A stretch of 64,000 bases of DNA from the NCBI RefSeq assembly GCF_010726245.1, contig NZ_AP022561.1, forward strand, positions 3,162,001 through 3,226,000, written 5' to 3'. The position numbers were made by a program, and so were the translations under genes. The DNA comes from Mycolicibacterium aichiense. GTDB taxonomy: Bacteria > Actinomycetota > Actinomycetes > Mycobacteriales > Mycobacteriaceae. Shown piece by piece: positions 11,576 to 25,864 of this stretch; position 1 is the stretch's first letter; every line of letters begins with the position of its first letter. Under the pieces are notes generated by a model. That model did not search any database, was not told the origin of the DNA, and saw only the letters and a program-made list of their open reading frames with translations.

Positions 11576-12538
11576 ATGAGCCGAATGTCCCGCGCGACCT
11601 GGTTCAGCGGGCTGCTCGTCGGGCTGGGCGTGGGCGCGGCCGTGCTGGCCGGGGGCGGTGTCGCCAGCGCCGAGTCGCCCGGTGCCAGCTCGGCCGCACA
11701 CGGGTCCGATAGTTCGGCAGGTTCGACCGGCCACTCCCGCCCATCGCCCGCCGCCACCACCACCCCGCGTACCCGCAAGACACTGTCGGCCTCAAGGGTT
11801 TCCAGGCCCGCGGCCCGCCTGGCTCGGCCCGCCCCGCGACCGGTGGTCTCACCGCCGCCGGTGCCGGCCCTCGTCACGGCGGTCACGACGTTCTTCGAGG
11901 ACCTGCACGACTCACTGACCGGCGCTCCAGAGGCGCGTCCCAGTCCTGTCGAGACCGCGACGACCGCCTACGGGACGATCGGGAAGTGGATGCTCGGCCG
12001 GAGCGGCGCGCTCGCCGACTGGCCCAACCAGCAATATCCGTTCAAGACTCTCTACCAACCGATCAACGTGATCATCGTCGACCCGACGTCGAGCACTGCC
12101 GAAGAGTCGGCCCGCAAGCTCGACGCCACCCTGAGCGCGGCCGGCTTCCCCGCGCAGCCGGTCCATTCCACGGGGTATCAGGGTCTGATCGACGGCGTCG
12201 TCTACGGACAGCAGCCCACCGGACCCGAGCAGGCGTTCTCAAACGCCCACTGGCTGCTGACCAATGATCATGGCCGCGTGTTCGGCGCAGCTCCCGCCCC
12301 GGACGGGACCGGTTATGTGTGGACCGCCTCGTTCAGCCGCGAGCGCCCCGGCTTCTTCTATGTCGTCCCGACCCACGTCTACGTGTCGTTCAATCGAGCC
12401 CGCGACAGACTGCGGGCCGCGCTGGTGCGCGCCGGCGCAACCGATCTGGGATTGGTCGACATGGACAACGAGCTCGACCGCCGGACCACCACCACCGGCG
12501 ACCACGACGGTTACGCGATCGTCATCGAGCTCAGCTGA
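11576..12538 (+). CDS. secreted protein, possibly LssY-C-like, function unknown
   Basis: 320 residues from the ATG preceded by GGAG at a suitable distance; an in-frame ATG 51 bases upstream has no such site. The signal peptide is at about 8-32 (WFSGLLVGLGVG...GGGVASA, cleavage after ASA). A Ser/Thr/Pro/Arg-rich linker of about 70 residues follows, then a folded domain with PINVIIVDPTSS, a GFPAQPVHSTGYQG segment and a VVPTHVYVSFNRARD segment. The last resembles LssY C-terminal-type domains, but I am not certain. It is the only plus-strand gene between recN and steA, genes adjacent in M. tuberculosis, so it is an insertion. It is convergent with recN and overlaps its end by 8 bases. Confidence 0.75.
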   Translation: MSRMSRATWFSGLLVGLGVGAAVLAGGGVASAESPGASSAAHGSDSSAGSTGHSRPSPAATTTPRTRKTLSASRVSRPAARLARPAPRPVVSPPPVPALVTAVTTFFEDLHDSLTGAPEARPSPVETATTAYGTIGKWMLGRSGALADWPNQQYPFKTLYQPINVIIVDPTSSTAEESARKLDATLSAAGFPAQPVHSTGYQGLIDGVVYGQQPTGPEQAFSNAHWLLTNDHGRVFGAAPAPDGTGYVWTASFSRERPGFFYVVPTHVYVSFNRARDRLRAALVRAGATDLGLVDMDNELDRRTTTTGDHDGYAIVIELS

Positions 12539-14285
12539 GTCCCCGATCGCCCTGAGCGGCGTCGAGCAGCTCGCGGGCGTGCGCGCGGCCGGTGTCGGAC
12601 TCCCCCAGTCCGGCCAGCATCCTCGCCAGCTCCCCCACCCGCTGCTCGGTGTCCAGGCGGCGCACCCCGCTGGTCCCGTTGCCTGCGCTGTCGACGACGA
12701 GGTGGCTGTCGGCGTAGGCGGCGACCTGCGGCAGGTGGGTGACGACGATGACTTGATGAGTGCGGGCAAGCCGCGCCAGACGGCGGCCGATCTGCACCGC
12801 GGCCCGACCCCCGACGCCCGCGTCCACCTCGTCGAACACCATCGTGGTGCCCTCCGCCGACGCGGCCAGCACCACTTCCAGCGCGAGCATCACGCGCGAC
12901 AGTTCACCGCCGGACGCGCTCTTGTTCAGCGGCAGGACATCGGAACCGCGATGCGCGGTGAACCCGAACTCGACCAGGTCGATGCCCTCTCCACCGGCAT
13001 GCACGGTCTCGCCCGACGGCAACCGCAACGGTGCACTGTCGTCGTCGCGGGCCGGCATCAGCGACACCGTCACGCTGAAGTCGGCGTGCGTCATCGCCAA
13101 CCCGTTCAGCTCGGCGGTGATGGCCTTGGCCAAGCCCTTCGCCGCCTTGGTGCGGGCCTTGGACAGCTCCAGAGCGGACGTCGCCACCTGGCCGGCGAGC
13201 TCGTCGACGCGGCGGCCCAGCCCGGCCAGCGCGTCCTCCGACACGTCGAGCTGCGCCAGGCGCTCGCGGGACTCCTTGGCCCACGCCAGCACACCGTTGA
13301 CGTCGGCGGCGTACTTGCGGGTCAGGTTGCGCAGCTCGGCCTGGCGCGCGAGCTTGGTCTCCAAGGCGCTGGCGTCATCGGGCAGGTCGCCCAGGAAGTC
13401 GCCGAGTTCACGGGCGACGTCGCCGGCGACGGTCAGCGCGTCGGTGAGCTGACGGGCCAACGCCGCCAGCGCGGGATCGTCGGTGGACTGCAGTAGGGCC
13501 GCCGCACGCCCCAAAGTATCCGTGGCAGAACGGGGTTCACCGTCGGTGAGATCGTCGGCCGAGAGATTGGCGCGCGCGCCGGCGACCGCCTCGCGCAGCG
13601 CGTCGAGTTCGGAGAGCCGGCGGATGTCGGCCACCAGCGATTCGTCTTCTCCAGGCATCGGGTCGACACCGTCGATCTCGGTCAGCGCGAACTTCAGCCG
13701 GTCCGCTTCCTGCGCCAGCTCGCGAGCCCGGTTCGTCCGGTCGACCAGATCCCGCCGGGCCACCTGCCACTGGTCGCGCAGCTTCTTGTAGCGCTCCAGT
13801 TTCGCGTCGACCCCAGTGAAGCGGTCCAGGGCAGCGCGCTGTTCCTCGGGGCGCATCAGCCGCAGCTGGTCGTTCTGGCCGTGCAGCGTCAGCAGTTCCG
13901 AGGTGAATGTCGACAGCGACTTGGCGGGCACGCTGCGCCCACCGAGGTAGGCCCGCGACGGCCCGTCGCGGCTGACGGTTCGCAGCGCAATGATGCTGCC
14001 GTCGTCGTCACGATCGGCGCCGGAGGAGTCCAGGATCTCGTCGATCCGCTTGCCGGTGGCGTCGTCGAGTTCTGCAGTGGCGAAACGGCCTTCGACCACC
14101 GCCCGCTCAGAACCCGACCGCACCCTGGTGGCATCGGCGCGTGCCCCGCCGAGTAGGTGCAGGCCCGTCACCACCATGGTCTTGCCGGTGCCGGTCTCGC
14201 CGGTCAGCACGGTCAGTCCGCGGTCGAACTCAGCGGTGGCGGCGCTGATCGCGCCCAATGACTCGATCCGGATCTCAGCCAGCAT
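12531..14285 (-). CDS. recN: DNA repair protein RecN
   Basis: SMC-like ATPase acting early at double-strand breaks. 584 residues. Walker A GETGTGKT is at 29-36 in the N-terminal head, with LHGQNDQLRLM near 155-165. A long charged, helical middle (about 170-400) forms the coiled-coil arm. The C-terminal head carries the ABC signature SGGELSRVMLALEVVL, then Walker B MVFDEVDAGVGGRAA and the His switch VVTHLPQVAAYAD. It starts 7 bases after nadK, matching the tlyA-nadK-recN order of actinobacteria. No SOS box was recognised, as expected for an internal operon gene. Confidence 0.96.
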   Translation of the reverse strand: MLAEIRIESLGAISAATAEFDRGLTVLTGETGTGKTMVVTGLHLLGGARADATRVRSGSERAVVEGRFATAELDDATGKRIDEILDSSGADRDDDGSIIALRTVSRDGPSRAYLGGRSVPAKSLSTFTSELLTLHGQNDQLRLMRPEEQRAALDRFTGVDAKLERYKKLRDQWQVARRDLVDRTNRARELAQEADRLKFALTEIDGVDPMPGEDESLVADIRRLSELDALREAVAGARANLSADDLTDGEPRSATDTLGRAAALLQSTDDPALAALARQLTDALTVAGDVARELGDFLGDLPDDASALETKLARQAELRNLTRKYAADVNGVLAWAKESRERLAQLDVSEDALAGLGRRVDELAGQVATSALELSKARTKAAKGLAKAITAELNGLAMTHADFSVTVSLMPARDDDSAPLRLPSGETVHAGGEGIDLVEFGFTAHRGSDVLPLNKSASGGELSRVMLALEVVLAASAEGTTMVFDEVDAGVGGRAAVQIGRRLARLARTHQVIVVTHLPQVAAYADSHLVVDSAGNGTSGVRRLDTEQRVGELARMLAGLGESDTGRAHARELLDAAQGDRGLS

Positions 14286-14292
14286 CGGCGGA

Positions 14293-15213
14293 TCACTGCC
14301 CCCGCCAGCCGGTGACCGGCAGCCGGAATTTGCGAACCAACCGATCGGTGAACGGCGCGCTGTCCAGGCGCACCCACTTCAGCGGGGTCGTGCACTTGGT
14401 CACCTCGAGCCGCCCGCCGGCCGGCACCCGCATCTCGCGGCGGCCGTCGCAGAACACCAGCGCCTCGTGGCTGTCGTCCTCGATCTCGATGGCAATCAGC
14501 GCAGTCGGACTCGTGACCATCGGGCGTGCGAACAACGCGTGAGCGTTGTTGGGCACCACGATCATGGCCTCCAGATCCGGCCACACCACGGGCCCGCCCG
14601 CCGAGAACGCGTACGCGGTGGAGCCGGTCGGGCTCGAGACCAGCACGCCGTCGCAGCCGAACGCGGAGACCGGCCTGCCGTCGATCTCCAGCACGACGCC
14701 GATCACCCCGAGCCGCGCGCCCTTTTCCAGGCTGGCCTCGTTGAGGGCCCAGCCGCGGGCGATGACCTCGCCCTTGTCGCGCACCGCGATGTCGAGAGTC
14801 ATCCGCTCCTCGACGCGGTAGGTGCGGGTGACGACGTGCTCGAGAACGGTGTCGATGGCCTCGGCTTCGGCCTCGGCCAAGAACCCGATGCGCCCCAGGT
14901 TGATTCCGAGCACCGGAATTTCCGCATTGCGGGCCAGTTCGGCGGCCCGCAGAAAGGTGCCGTCACCTCCGAGGACAAGCACCAACTCGCACCCGACGGC
15001 CGCGTTGGCGTCGGCGTCGACCACTTCGGTGGTCGAGCCCACCGCCTGCATTTCGGTGGGGTCGAAATGGGTGCCGCGGTCCACGGATTCGGCAGAGAGA
15101 ACCCGCAGCGCTATATCGTTGTCGCCCAACACCTTTTCCACCCGGCGGGCCGTCTCGATGGCCTCCTCGCGAGCAGTGTGTACGACGAGCAGGATTGCCC
15201 GCTCAGAAGTCAT
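14293..15213 (-). CDS. nadK: NAD kinase (ATP/polyphosphate-dependent)
   Basis: Phosphorylates NAD to NADP, the only source of NADP in the cell. 306 residues from [10 protein letters not shown], whose ATG overlaps the tlyA stop (ATGA); the longer reading adds 28 basic residues from inside tlyA. The GGDGTFLRA motif is at 82-90 with the catalytic Asp, followed by [23 protein letters not shown] and the [16 protein letters not shown] loop that binds NAD. Mycobacterial orthologues accept ATP or polyphosphate. It sits between tlyA and recN. Confidence 0.96.
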   Translation of the reverse strand: MTSERAILLVVHTAREEAIETARRVEKVLGDNDIALRVLSAESVDRGTHFDPTEMQAVGSTTEVVDADANAAVGCELVLVLGGDGTFLRAAELARNAEIPVLGINLGRIGFLAEAEAEAIDTVLEHVVTRTYRVEERMTLDIAVRDKGEVIARGWALNEASLEKGARLGVIGVVLEIDGRPVSAFGCDGVLVSSPTGSTAYAFSAGGPVVWPDLEAMIVVPNNAHALFARPMVTSPTALIAIEIEDDSHEALVFCDGRREMRVPAGGRLEVTKCTTPLKWVRLDSAPFTDRLVRKFRLPVTGWRGQ

Positions 15214-16019
15214 TGCGGTCCTTCCGCGACGGCGCGGCGTACCGCGCCGTCCAGTTCGTCTCCGTGCAGTCCGTGGTCTGTTTCGGCACGCAGCCACAAG
15301 AAGTATTCGACGTTGCCCGAGGGGCCGGGCAGCGGGCTGGCGGTCGCGCCGACCGTCTGCCAGCCGAGTTCACCGGCGCGAGCTGCGACGGCCAGCACCG
15401 CGGCAGTCCGCAGTTCCGGATCGGACACCACCCCGCCGGCACCCACCTGCTCGCGACCGACCTCGAACTGTGGCTTCACCATGGGAACGATATCGGCGTG
15501 GGGGGACGCGCAGACAGTCAGTGCGGGCAGCACCGTGGCCAGTGAGATGAACGACAGGTCGGACACGACCAGGTCGACAGGGCCGCTGATCGCATCGGGT
15601 GTCAGGTCCCGCACATTCGTGCGCTCAATGACCACCACGCGCGGATCGGAACGCAGCGACCACGCCAGCTGGCCGTAGCCGACGTCGACCGCCACGACTT
15701 CGGTGGCGCCACGGTCCAGGAGCACCTCGGTGAAGCCACCGGTCGAGGCGCCCGCGTCGAGGCAGCGCCGCCCGGCCGGGTCGATGCCGAAGGCGTCCAG
15801 GGCTCCGATCAGCTTGTGGGCGCCGCGCGACACCCAGGTGCGCTCGTCGCCGGCTTCGACGGTCAGGTTCGCGGTGACGGCGACCGCGGTGGCAGGTTTG
15901 ACCGCACGCATGCCGTCGATGCTGACCCGGCCGGCGCCGATGAGTTCGGCGGCCTGCTGCCGGGACCGCGCCAGTCCACGACGGACCAGCTCAGCGTCAA
16001 CCCGGGCACGCCGCGTCAT
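15210..16019 (-). CDS. tlyA: 16S/23S rRNA 2'-O-methyltransferase TlyA
   Basis: Methylates the ribose of 16S C1409 and 23S C1920. The methylation makes mycobacterial ribosomes sensitive to capreomycin and viomycin, so loss of the gene gives resistance (established for M. tuberculosis). 269 residues. An S4 domain covers about 4-62 ([22 protein letters not shown]). An FtsJ-type methyltransferase domain follows, with the SAM loop [20 protein letters not shown] and [19 protein letters not shown]. The frame is intact. It is coupled to nadK by a 4-base overlap and preceded by a very small conserved gene. Confidence 0.95.
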   Translation of the reverse strand: MTRRARVDAELVRRGLARSRQQAAELIGAGRVSIDGMRAVKPATAVAVTANLTVEAGDERTWVSRGAHKLIGALDAFGIDPAGRRCLDAGASTGGFTEVLLDRGATEVVAVDVGYGQLAWSLRSDPRVVVIERTNVRDLTPDAISGPVDLVVSDLSFISLATVLPALTVCASPHADIVPMVKPQFEVGREQVGAGGVVSDPELRTAAVLAVAARAGELGWQTVGATASPLPGPSGNVEYFLWLRAETDHGLHGDELDGAVRRAVAEGPQ

Positions 16020-16027
16020 GCGCGAAC

Positions 16028-16204
16028 TCAGCCCTTCTCCACCGATTCCAGCGCATTGACCAGGATTTGGTGCGCTTCCTCGAGCTGCCGTCCGACCGCA
16101 TCGATGTCCACATCGGCGACGTCGACGCTGTCGGGATCGACGCTGGGCACCTGGGCCAGCACGGCGTCGATAGCGGCGCGAATCTGTTCGGGGTCGGCGT
16201 TCAT
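16028..16204 (-). CDS. small conserved acidic protein (Rv1693-like)
   Basis: 58 residues, strongly acidic, predicted mostly helical: PEQIRAAIDAVLAQ, then an Asp/Val-rich stretch, then VGRQLEEAHQILVNALES. It lies between the HAD phosphatase gene and tlyA, where M. tuberculosis has the equally small Rv1693, so the conserved position supports it as a gene. A GTG 12 bases upstream (16216) overlaps the HAD stop in a GTGA and has AGGA in front, so the true start may be there, giving 62 residues. No function is known or suggested. Confidence 0.75.
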   Translation of the reverse strand: MNADPEQIRAAIDAVLAQVPSVDPDSVDVADVDIDAVGRQLEEAHQILVNALESVEKG

Positions 16205-16212
16205 ATCACCGT

Positions 16213-17238
16213 TCACGCTAGCTGATCCTGTGCCGTCAGCAGGGACCAGCGCTGCAGCGCGGCGCGTGCGGTGTCGTCGCCGGCTCGCACCGTCAGCCGA
16301 CGCCCCGCTCCGGCCGCGTCCCACACGGCGCGAGCGGTCGCACGGACCACCGAGAGCCCGTCGTCGCTGTGGTCTGTGCCTGCCGTGCTCACGATCACTG
16401 AGCCGTCGCCCACCTCGACACGCCAGGCCGGCTGCTCGGCGACTCGCAGGGATTCTGAGCCGGTGTGCAGGTCGCGGAGGTCGCCACCGATGTAGGTGGG
16501 GCGTTGCTCGGGGACGGCGTGCACCGCCTCGGCGGCGGTGCTGACCCCGCACAGCACCATCAGACTGGGCAGATCCGCGGCGTTGGCTCCTGCGATATCG
16601 GTGTCGAGGCGGTCACCGACGACCAGCGGAGTATCAAAGGAGCCCCGCGCCAGGGCATCTCGCATCAGGGCCGGAGCGGGCTTGCCCGCCACCTGGTATT
16701 CGGCGTCGGTCGCGGTGCGCAGTGCGGCGACCATCGAGCCGTTTCCGGGCAGCAGTCCCCGTTCAGTGGGCAGGGTGCGGTCGACGTTGGCCGCCACCCA
16801 GAGCGCACCGGAGCGGATGGCCAGCGCGGCCTCGGCCAGGTCGGGCCATCCTGTCGTCATCGAATGTCCCTGCACGACGGCCACTGGCTCGTCATCGAAC
16901 CGCCTCACCGGCTGCAGCCCGACCGCCTCGATCTCACCTGCCAGCGCATCGGTCCCGACGATCAGCACCTTCGACCCCGGTTTCAACTGCTGGGCCAGCA
17001 GCCGGGCCGCACTCTGGGCGCTGGTCACCACATCGGCGGCGTCCGCGACGAAGCCCAGATCCCGCAAGTGCGCCGCCACGTCTTCGGCGGCGCGGGAGGC
17101 GTTGTTGGTGACGAACAGCTTGCGGGTCTGCGCGGCCTCCAGGGCATCGATAGCGCCCTCGGTCGGCTCATGACCGCGAAACACGGTGCCGTCCAAATCG
17201 AGCAGCAAGCAATCATGTTGCTGCGCAAGGGTAGTCAT
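16213..17238 (-). CDS. HAD-superfamily phosphatase, glycerol-3-phosphate phosphatase type
   Basis: 341 residues from MTTLAQQHDCLLLD; the longer reading runs back into the TPR gene in a foreign frame. HAD motif I is DLDGT at 14-18 with nucleophile Asp14. VTNNASRAAEDVA holds motif II, and the cap is of the NagD/PGP class. GKPAPALMRDAL carries the motif III lysine and VVGDRLDTDIAGAN the motif IV acids. The M. tuberculosis orthologue Rv1692 is a glycerol-3-phosphate phosphatase in polar-lipid head-group recycling, and I infer the same role. About 70 extra C-terminal residues follow the HAD core. It starts one base after the TPR stop. Confidence 0.88.
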   Translation of the reverse strand: MTTLAQQHDCLLLDLDGTVFRGHEPTEGAIDALEAAQTRKLFVTNNASRAAEDVAAHLRDLGFVADAADVVTSAQSAARLLAQQLKPGSKVLIVGTDALAGEIEAVGLQPVRRFDDEPVAVVQGHSMTTGWPDLAEAALAIRSGALWVAANVDRTLPTERGLLPGNGSMVAALRTATDAEYQVAGKPAPALMRDALARGSFDTPLVVGDRLDTDIAGANAADLPSLMVLCGVSTAAEAVHAVPEQRPTYIGGDLRDLHTGSESLRVAEQPAWRVEVGDGSVIVSTAGTDHSDDGLSVVRATARAVWDAAGAGRRLTVRAGDDTARAALQRWSLLTAQDQLA

Positions 17239-17239
17239 C

Positions 17240-18076
17240 TCAGGCCAGCTCGCCGACCCGGTCTTCGGCGTCGGTGACGCCCTCGACGTCGGCTGCGGCG
17301 GCATGGATGAACCACTGCAGCGCATCCTCGCCGCGACCGAGGGCCAGCAGCGTCTCCGCGTAGGCGTAGAACAGTCGCGCAGCGGTCGAGCCGGTGCGCG
17401 ACGGGTCGGGCTGCGGTGTGGACAACACCACCAGCGCCTGCTCGAGCTGACCGAGGTCGGCACGTGCGCCTGCGGCGACGATCCGCAGCTCGTCGGCGTC
17501 GTCACCGGTGAGCTCGGCCGCTTCGGGGCTGCGGGCGAGTTCGATGGCGCGTTCGGGCCGTCCGACGCCACGTTCGCAGTCGGCGATCAGCGGAAGCAGC
17601 TGCGACTTGCTGCCCATCCGGCGGGCGGCACGGAATTCGGACAGTGCTTGACCCCAGTCGCCGCACTGGTAGGCGGCGATGCCGACCGCTTCACGTACCG
17701 CCGCGATCCGCCCCGACCGGGCTCGTGCGGCCTGGGCGTGCTCCAGCGCGGCCTGCGGGTCTTCGTCGAGCAGTTCGCCGGCCGCGACCAGGTGGCGGGC
17801 CACGGTGTCGGCGGTCGACTTATCCAAAGTCGTGAGTTCGCCGCGGATTTCGGGCGCGAGTTGCTTGGCCTCGATGGACGCCGGGATGACCGGACCGGCC
17901 TGGGCGGCGCCGCCCCCGTCACCATCGGCGGCCGGCCGCGGCTGCGCCGGACGGGCACGGCCCGGTCCGGACCGGTGTGGTGCGTTGTTGCCCCGGCGAT
18001 CGCGGTTTCCAGCACCTGCCGCCGAGGGCCGACGGGACGGACGCCCACCGGAATTGCCTTGCCTGTCATCGACCAC
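17240..18076 (-). CDS. TPR-like repeat protein (Rv1691-like)
   Basis: About 278 residues. The first 65 or so are basic, Arg/Pro/Gly-rich and probably disordered. The rest is a run of helical pairs with tetratricopeptide-like spacing (LLDEDPQAALEHAQAARAR, GDWGQALSEFRAARRMG, LLALGRGEDALQWFIHAAAAD). Such scaffolds usually mediate protein contacts; no catalytic motif is seen. The GTG start sits 6 bases after a TATCCT box, so the mRNA is probably leaderless. It is the first gene of the TPR-HAD-Rv1693-tlyA-nadK-recN series and begins just downstream of the rRNA terminator. Confidence 0.82.
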   Translation of the reverse strand: MVDDRQGNSGGRPSRRPSAAGAGNRDRRGNNAPHRSGPGRARPAQPRPAADGDGGGAAQAGPVIPASIEAKQLAPEIRGELTTLDKSTADTVARHLVAAGELLDEDPQAALEHAQAARARSGRIAAVREAVGIAAYQCGDWGQALSEFRAARRMGSKSQLLPLIADCERGVGRPERAIELARSPEAAELTGDDADELRIVAAGARADLGQLEQALVVLSTPQPDPSRTGSTAARLFYAYAETLLALGRGEDALQWFIHAAAADVEGVTDAEDRVGELA

Positions 18077-18082
18077 CTGTAA

Positions 18083-18088
18083 AGGATA
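18083..18088 (-). promoter_or_regulatory. -10 box, leaderless promoter of the TPR-tlyA-recN unit
   Basis: TATCCT on the minus strand, 6 bases before the GTG start. A -35-like TTGTGG lies 18 bases further upstream. This would restart transcription after the rRNA terminator for the whole tlyA-recN series. Confidence 0.5.
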
Positions 18089-18157
18089 CGGGCAGGCCTC
18101 AGACAGCCACAATTCGGACAATTGAAAAATGCATTATGGAATTCGTAATTCAAATGG

Positions 18158-18187
18158 AAACGCCCCCCGATTTCTCGGGGGGCGTTT
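18158..18187 (-). terminator. rRNA operon terminator
   Basis: A perfect 13-bp stem (AAACGCCCCCCGA paired with TCGGGGGGCGTTT) around a 4-base loop lies 11 bases beyond the 5S 3' end and reads into TTT on the minus strand. It is one of the strongest hairpins in the window and ends the rRNA transcript before the TPR gene. Confidence 0.9.
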
Positions 18188-18198
18188 CTCTAAATTGT

Positions 18199-18312
18199 GT
18201 TCGGCGGTGTCCTACTTTTCCACCCTGTGGGGTAGTATCATCGGCGCTGGTAGGCTTAGCTTCCGGGTTCGGGATGGGACCGGGCGTTTCCCTGCCGCTA
18301 TGGCCGCCGTAA
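18199..18312 (-). rRNA. rrf: 5S ribosomal RNA
   Basis: About 114 bases on the minus strand with the mycobacterial 5S landmarks: 5' end GTTACGGCGGCCATAGCGG, an internal CCCGGTCCCATCCCGAACCCGG, and a 3' end pairing with the 5' strand (ACACCGCCGAAC). It is the last gene of the operon. The ends are estimated from the terminal helix to within 2-3 bases. Confidence 0.95.
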
Positions 18313-18439
18313 CTTTATTCACTCTTTTCCGAGTGTACATAGTTTTGGTGGTGGGGTGCAGTGTGTTGATTGTTGTGGTGTGGTTGCGGGCAATGTGTGT
18401 GCGTCTTTACAGTTTCCGAAAACAAATTGGTTTGTTGTT
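18313..18439 (-). other. 23S-5S internal transcribed spacer
   Basis: About 127 bases, T/G-rich on the transcribed strand, without a tRNA or reading frame. It presumably contains RNase III processing sites, but no single long stem is obvious by eye. Confidence 0.7.
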
Positions 18440-23497
<5,058 letters not shown>

Positions 23498-23811
23498 CCC
23501 CTCACCCAAAAAGGCAAGGCAGAATTCGAATCAGAACAAGCCTGAAACCAAACAAAAGACACCAAAACTGGCATCAACAACCGCACCCCAACACGGGGGT
23601 ATCAGAATGCGGCAAAAAACAACAACAAACAAAAACCACCAAACACACTATTGAGTTCTCAAACAACACACCCCAGTCACCCACTCGACCGCGCAGTAAC
23701 CCCGCGACCCGAAGGCCGCGTAGATATCGTGCGGACAAGAGGAACAACCCTGTTACCAGGTTTGATTCCCGGGAGGTCTTCGCGCTCTCCGGCTTGGCCG
23801 GGCCGCTCTGA
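23498..23811 (-). other. rRNA leader with antitermination region
   Basis: Transcribed leader between promoter and 16S, without a gene. It contains the highly conserved mycobacterial leader block TTTGAGAACTCAATAGTGTG (complement near 23648-23669) and a T/G-rich stretch before 16S. In mycobacteria this region carries the boxB-boxA-boxC antitermination signals and the 5' processing stem. I recognise the block from known leaders; exact box borders were not assigned. Confidence 0.7.
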
Positions 23812-23819
23812 CTTGGAAT

Positions 23820-23848
23820 AAGTTACAGACGAGCTAACGGCGAGTCAA
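23820..23848 (-). promoter_or_regulatory. rrnB promoter
   Basis: TTGACT, 17 bases, TAACTT on the minus strand: an almost ideal SigA promoter with transcription expected to start near 23812. Only this one strong promoter is visible between tyrS and 16S. That agrees with the single-promoter rrnB operons described for rapid growers, whereas their rrnA operons carry several. Confidence 0.8.
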
Positions 23849-23888
23849 ATCGCCTGCTAGATCGGCGTTTCGCCCGCGCCGCGAGTCG

Positions 23889-25160
23889 TCAAACCCGCTG
23901 TACCCCAGCGATATTCCGCTTCCCGCGCCGCAGCACCAACCAGCGCCCGTGCAGGAAGTGGGACGGTTGTGCCACCCAGTCCTCGCTGTCGATCTTCTCG
24001 TTGTTGACCGACACTCCCCCTTCGGCGATCGTGCGCTTGGCGGCACCCTTGCTCGCCGACAGGCCGGTGGCCACCAATAGATCGACGATGCCGTCCGCAC
24101 CGCCCGGGCCGAGCTCGGCCACCGTCGTCTCCCGCAACGCGGCCGACAGCGTCGGTTCATCGAGCCGGGAGAGCTCGCCCCGGCCGAACAACGCCTGCGA
24201 CGCGTGCTCAACGGCGTCAGTCGCAGCCTGGCCGTGGACCAACGTGGTCAGTTCTTGGGCCAGCCGCCGCTGTGCGGCCCGCTCATGTGGTCGTTCCGCG
24301 GTCGCCTGGGCGAGCTCGGCAAGGTCGTCGGCGGACAAGAAGGTGAACCAGCGCAGGTACCGGATCACGTCGGCGTCTGCGGTGTTGACGAAGTACTGAT
24401 ACCAGGCATAGGGGCTGGTCATCTCGGGATCCAGCCACAGGCTGCCGCCTCCGGTGGACTTGCCGAACTTGGTTCCGTCAGCGGCGGTGACCAGCGGCAC
24501 GGTCAGCGCATGGACGCTTGCGCCCAACGTCTGACGGGCCAGCCGCACCCCGGCGATGATGTTGCCCCATTGATCGGACCCACCGATCTGCAGTGAGCAG
24601 CCGTAGCGCCGGTGCAGTTCCACATAGTCGTTGGCCTGCAGCAGCATGTAGCTGAATTCGGTGTACGAGATGCCGTCGCCGTCGAGCCGGCGACGGATCG
24701 TGTCACGGTCGAGCATCACGTTCACCGAGAAGTGCTTGCCGACGTCGCGCAGGAAATCGATGGCGCTCAGCTGCGCGGTCCAATTCAGGTTGTTCTCCAC
24801 GATCGCGCCGCTGGGTGACTCGTCGAAGTCGACGAACCGCTCCAGCTGGCCACGGATGCGCTCTGCCCACTGAGCGACGGTGTCGGTGGTGTTCATGGTC
24901 CGCTCGCCGGTGTCACGAGGATCACCGATCATCCCGGTCGCGCCACCCGCCAGCACGATCGGCCGATGGCCGGCTCGTTGGAATCGGCGAAGTGTGAGCA
25001 ACGGCACCAGGTTTCCCGCATGCAGGCTCGGCGCGGTCGGATCGAATCCGCAATACACAGTCATCGGGGGTTGGGCGGCCGCCGCGGCGAGCGCGTCGAT
25101 ATCGGTCGACTGCGCAATCAGCTCCCGCCAGCCCAACTCGTCGAGAATCGTCGTGCTCAT
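23889..25160 (-). CDS. tyrS: tyrosine--tRNA ligase
   Basis: Class I aminoacyl-tRNA synthetase charging tRNA-Tyr. 423 residues from [10 protein letters not shown]; a further 6-residue extension upstream is unlikely. The HIGH-type motif is HAGN at 47-50 ([14 protein letters not shown]). The KMSKS-type loop is KFGKST near 230, the TyrRS subtype with F/G in place of M/S. A C-terminal S4 domain covers about 355-415 ([19 protein letters not shown]). The frame is complete and ends 41 bases before the rrnB -35 box, so the rRNA operon begins immediately downstream on the same strand. Confidence 0.96.
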   Translation of the reverse strand: MSTTILDELGWRELIAQSTDIDALAAAAAQPPMTVYCGFDPTAPSLHAGNLVPLLTLRRFQRAGHRPIVLAGGATGMIGDPRDTGERTMNTTDTVAQWAERIRGQLERFVDFDESPSGAIVENNLNWTAQLSAIDFLRDVGKHFSVNVMLDRDTIRRRLDGDGISYTEFSYMLLQANDYVELHRRYGCSLQIGGSDQWGNIIAGVRLARQTLGASVHALTVPLVTAADGTKFGKSTGGGSLWLDPEMTSPYAWYQYFVNTADADVIRYLRWFTFLSADDLAELAQATAERPHERAAQRRLAQELTTLVHGQAATDAVEHASQALFGRGELSRLDEPTLSAALRETTVAELGPGGADGIVDLLVATGLSASKGAAKRTIAEGGVSVNNEKIDSEDWVAQPSHFLHGRWLVLRRGKRNIAGVQRV

Positions 25161-25187
25161 GCGTTGATCTTCCCGCATGGGATGCGC

Positions 25188-25802
25188 TCAGTCGCTCGCG
25201 CCCGGGATTGGCGCCCGCGGACTGCGGCGGTATGCCGACACCTCGGGACGTCCGGTGAGCCACAATCGCCACGGCCGGTCGGCGGCCTGCGAGACCCCGA
25301 CCCGTGGCCCGGCACTCTCCGGACCATCCCCGTCACCGAGCTGGACGGTCACCGGCGATGCCGGATCGAAGACGTCGACCCCGTTGTCGTCCATCACGAT
25401 GCCCAGCGCTGAACAGAGGTTGCCCGGACCGCGGGCCAGCGCCGCCGGGCGCACCAACGGGCCACGACGGATCTGCGCCACGTCCAGACCCGACTCGATC
25501 GCCGCGGCCCGCACCAGCACCGCCGCCGCCGTGCCCTCGGGTCCGCACGACACGTTCGCGCAGACGTGGATGCCGTGGCTTCGGTACGTATAGAGGTGAC
25601 CAGCCGGGCCGAACATCACGTTGTTGCGGACACTCGGACCCCGATATGAATGCGCCGAGGCGTCCGGCCACGGGCCGTCCGGCGGACCGCCATACGCCTC
25701 GACCTCCACGATGAGCGCGCTGACACCCCGGCAGCTGATCACCCCGCCGAGCAGCAGCCGCGCCGCCGAGACCGGATCCGTAACCAGCTGATCGCCACCC
25801 AT
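25188..25802 (-). CDS. mpg: 3-methyladenine DNA glycosylase (AAG/MPG family)
   Basis: Removes alkylated purines such as 3-methyladenine and hypoxanthine by flipping the base, starting base-excision repair. 204 residues, the usual compact length of bacterial AAG. The catalytic motif EVEAY is at 33-37, with the active-site Glu activating water. [19 protein letters not shown] and the [17 protein letters not shown] strand that binds the flipped base follow, then [13 protein letters not shown]. It is the Rv1688 orthologue, placed directly before tyrS as in M. tuberculosis. Confidence 0.92.
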   Translation of the reverse strand: MGGDQLVTDPVSAARLLLGGVISCRGVSALIVEVEAYGGPPDGPWPDASAHSYRGPSVRNNVMFGPAGHLYTYRSHGIHVCANVSCGPEGTAAAVLVRAAAIESGLDVAQIRRGPLVRPAALARGPGNLCSALGIVMDDNGVDVFDPASPVTVQLGDGDGPESAGPRVGVSQAADRPWRLWLTGRPEVSAYRRSPRAPIPGASD

Positions 25803-25864
25803 CGGACGAAATTCTGCCCCAGCCCTTGACCTTCCCCGCGCCGGGGAGCATTATTCATCGCGTG

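Noticed and set aside
13990..15678. 562-residue plus-strand open frame
   Set aside because: It runs antisense through recN, nadK and tlyA, all of which have full family motifs; it is a GC-driven shadow with Ser/Arg-rich composition and no motif.
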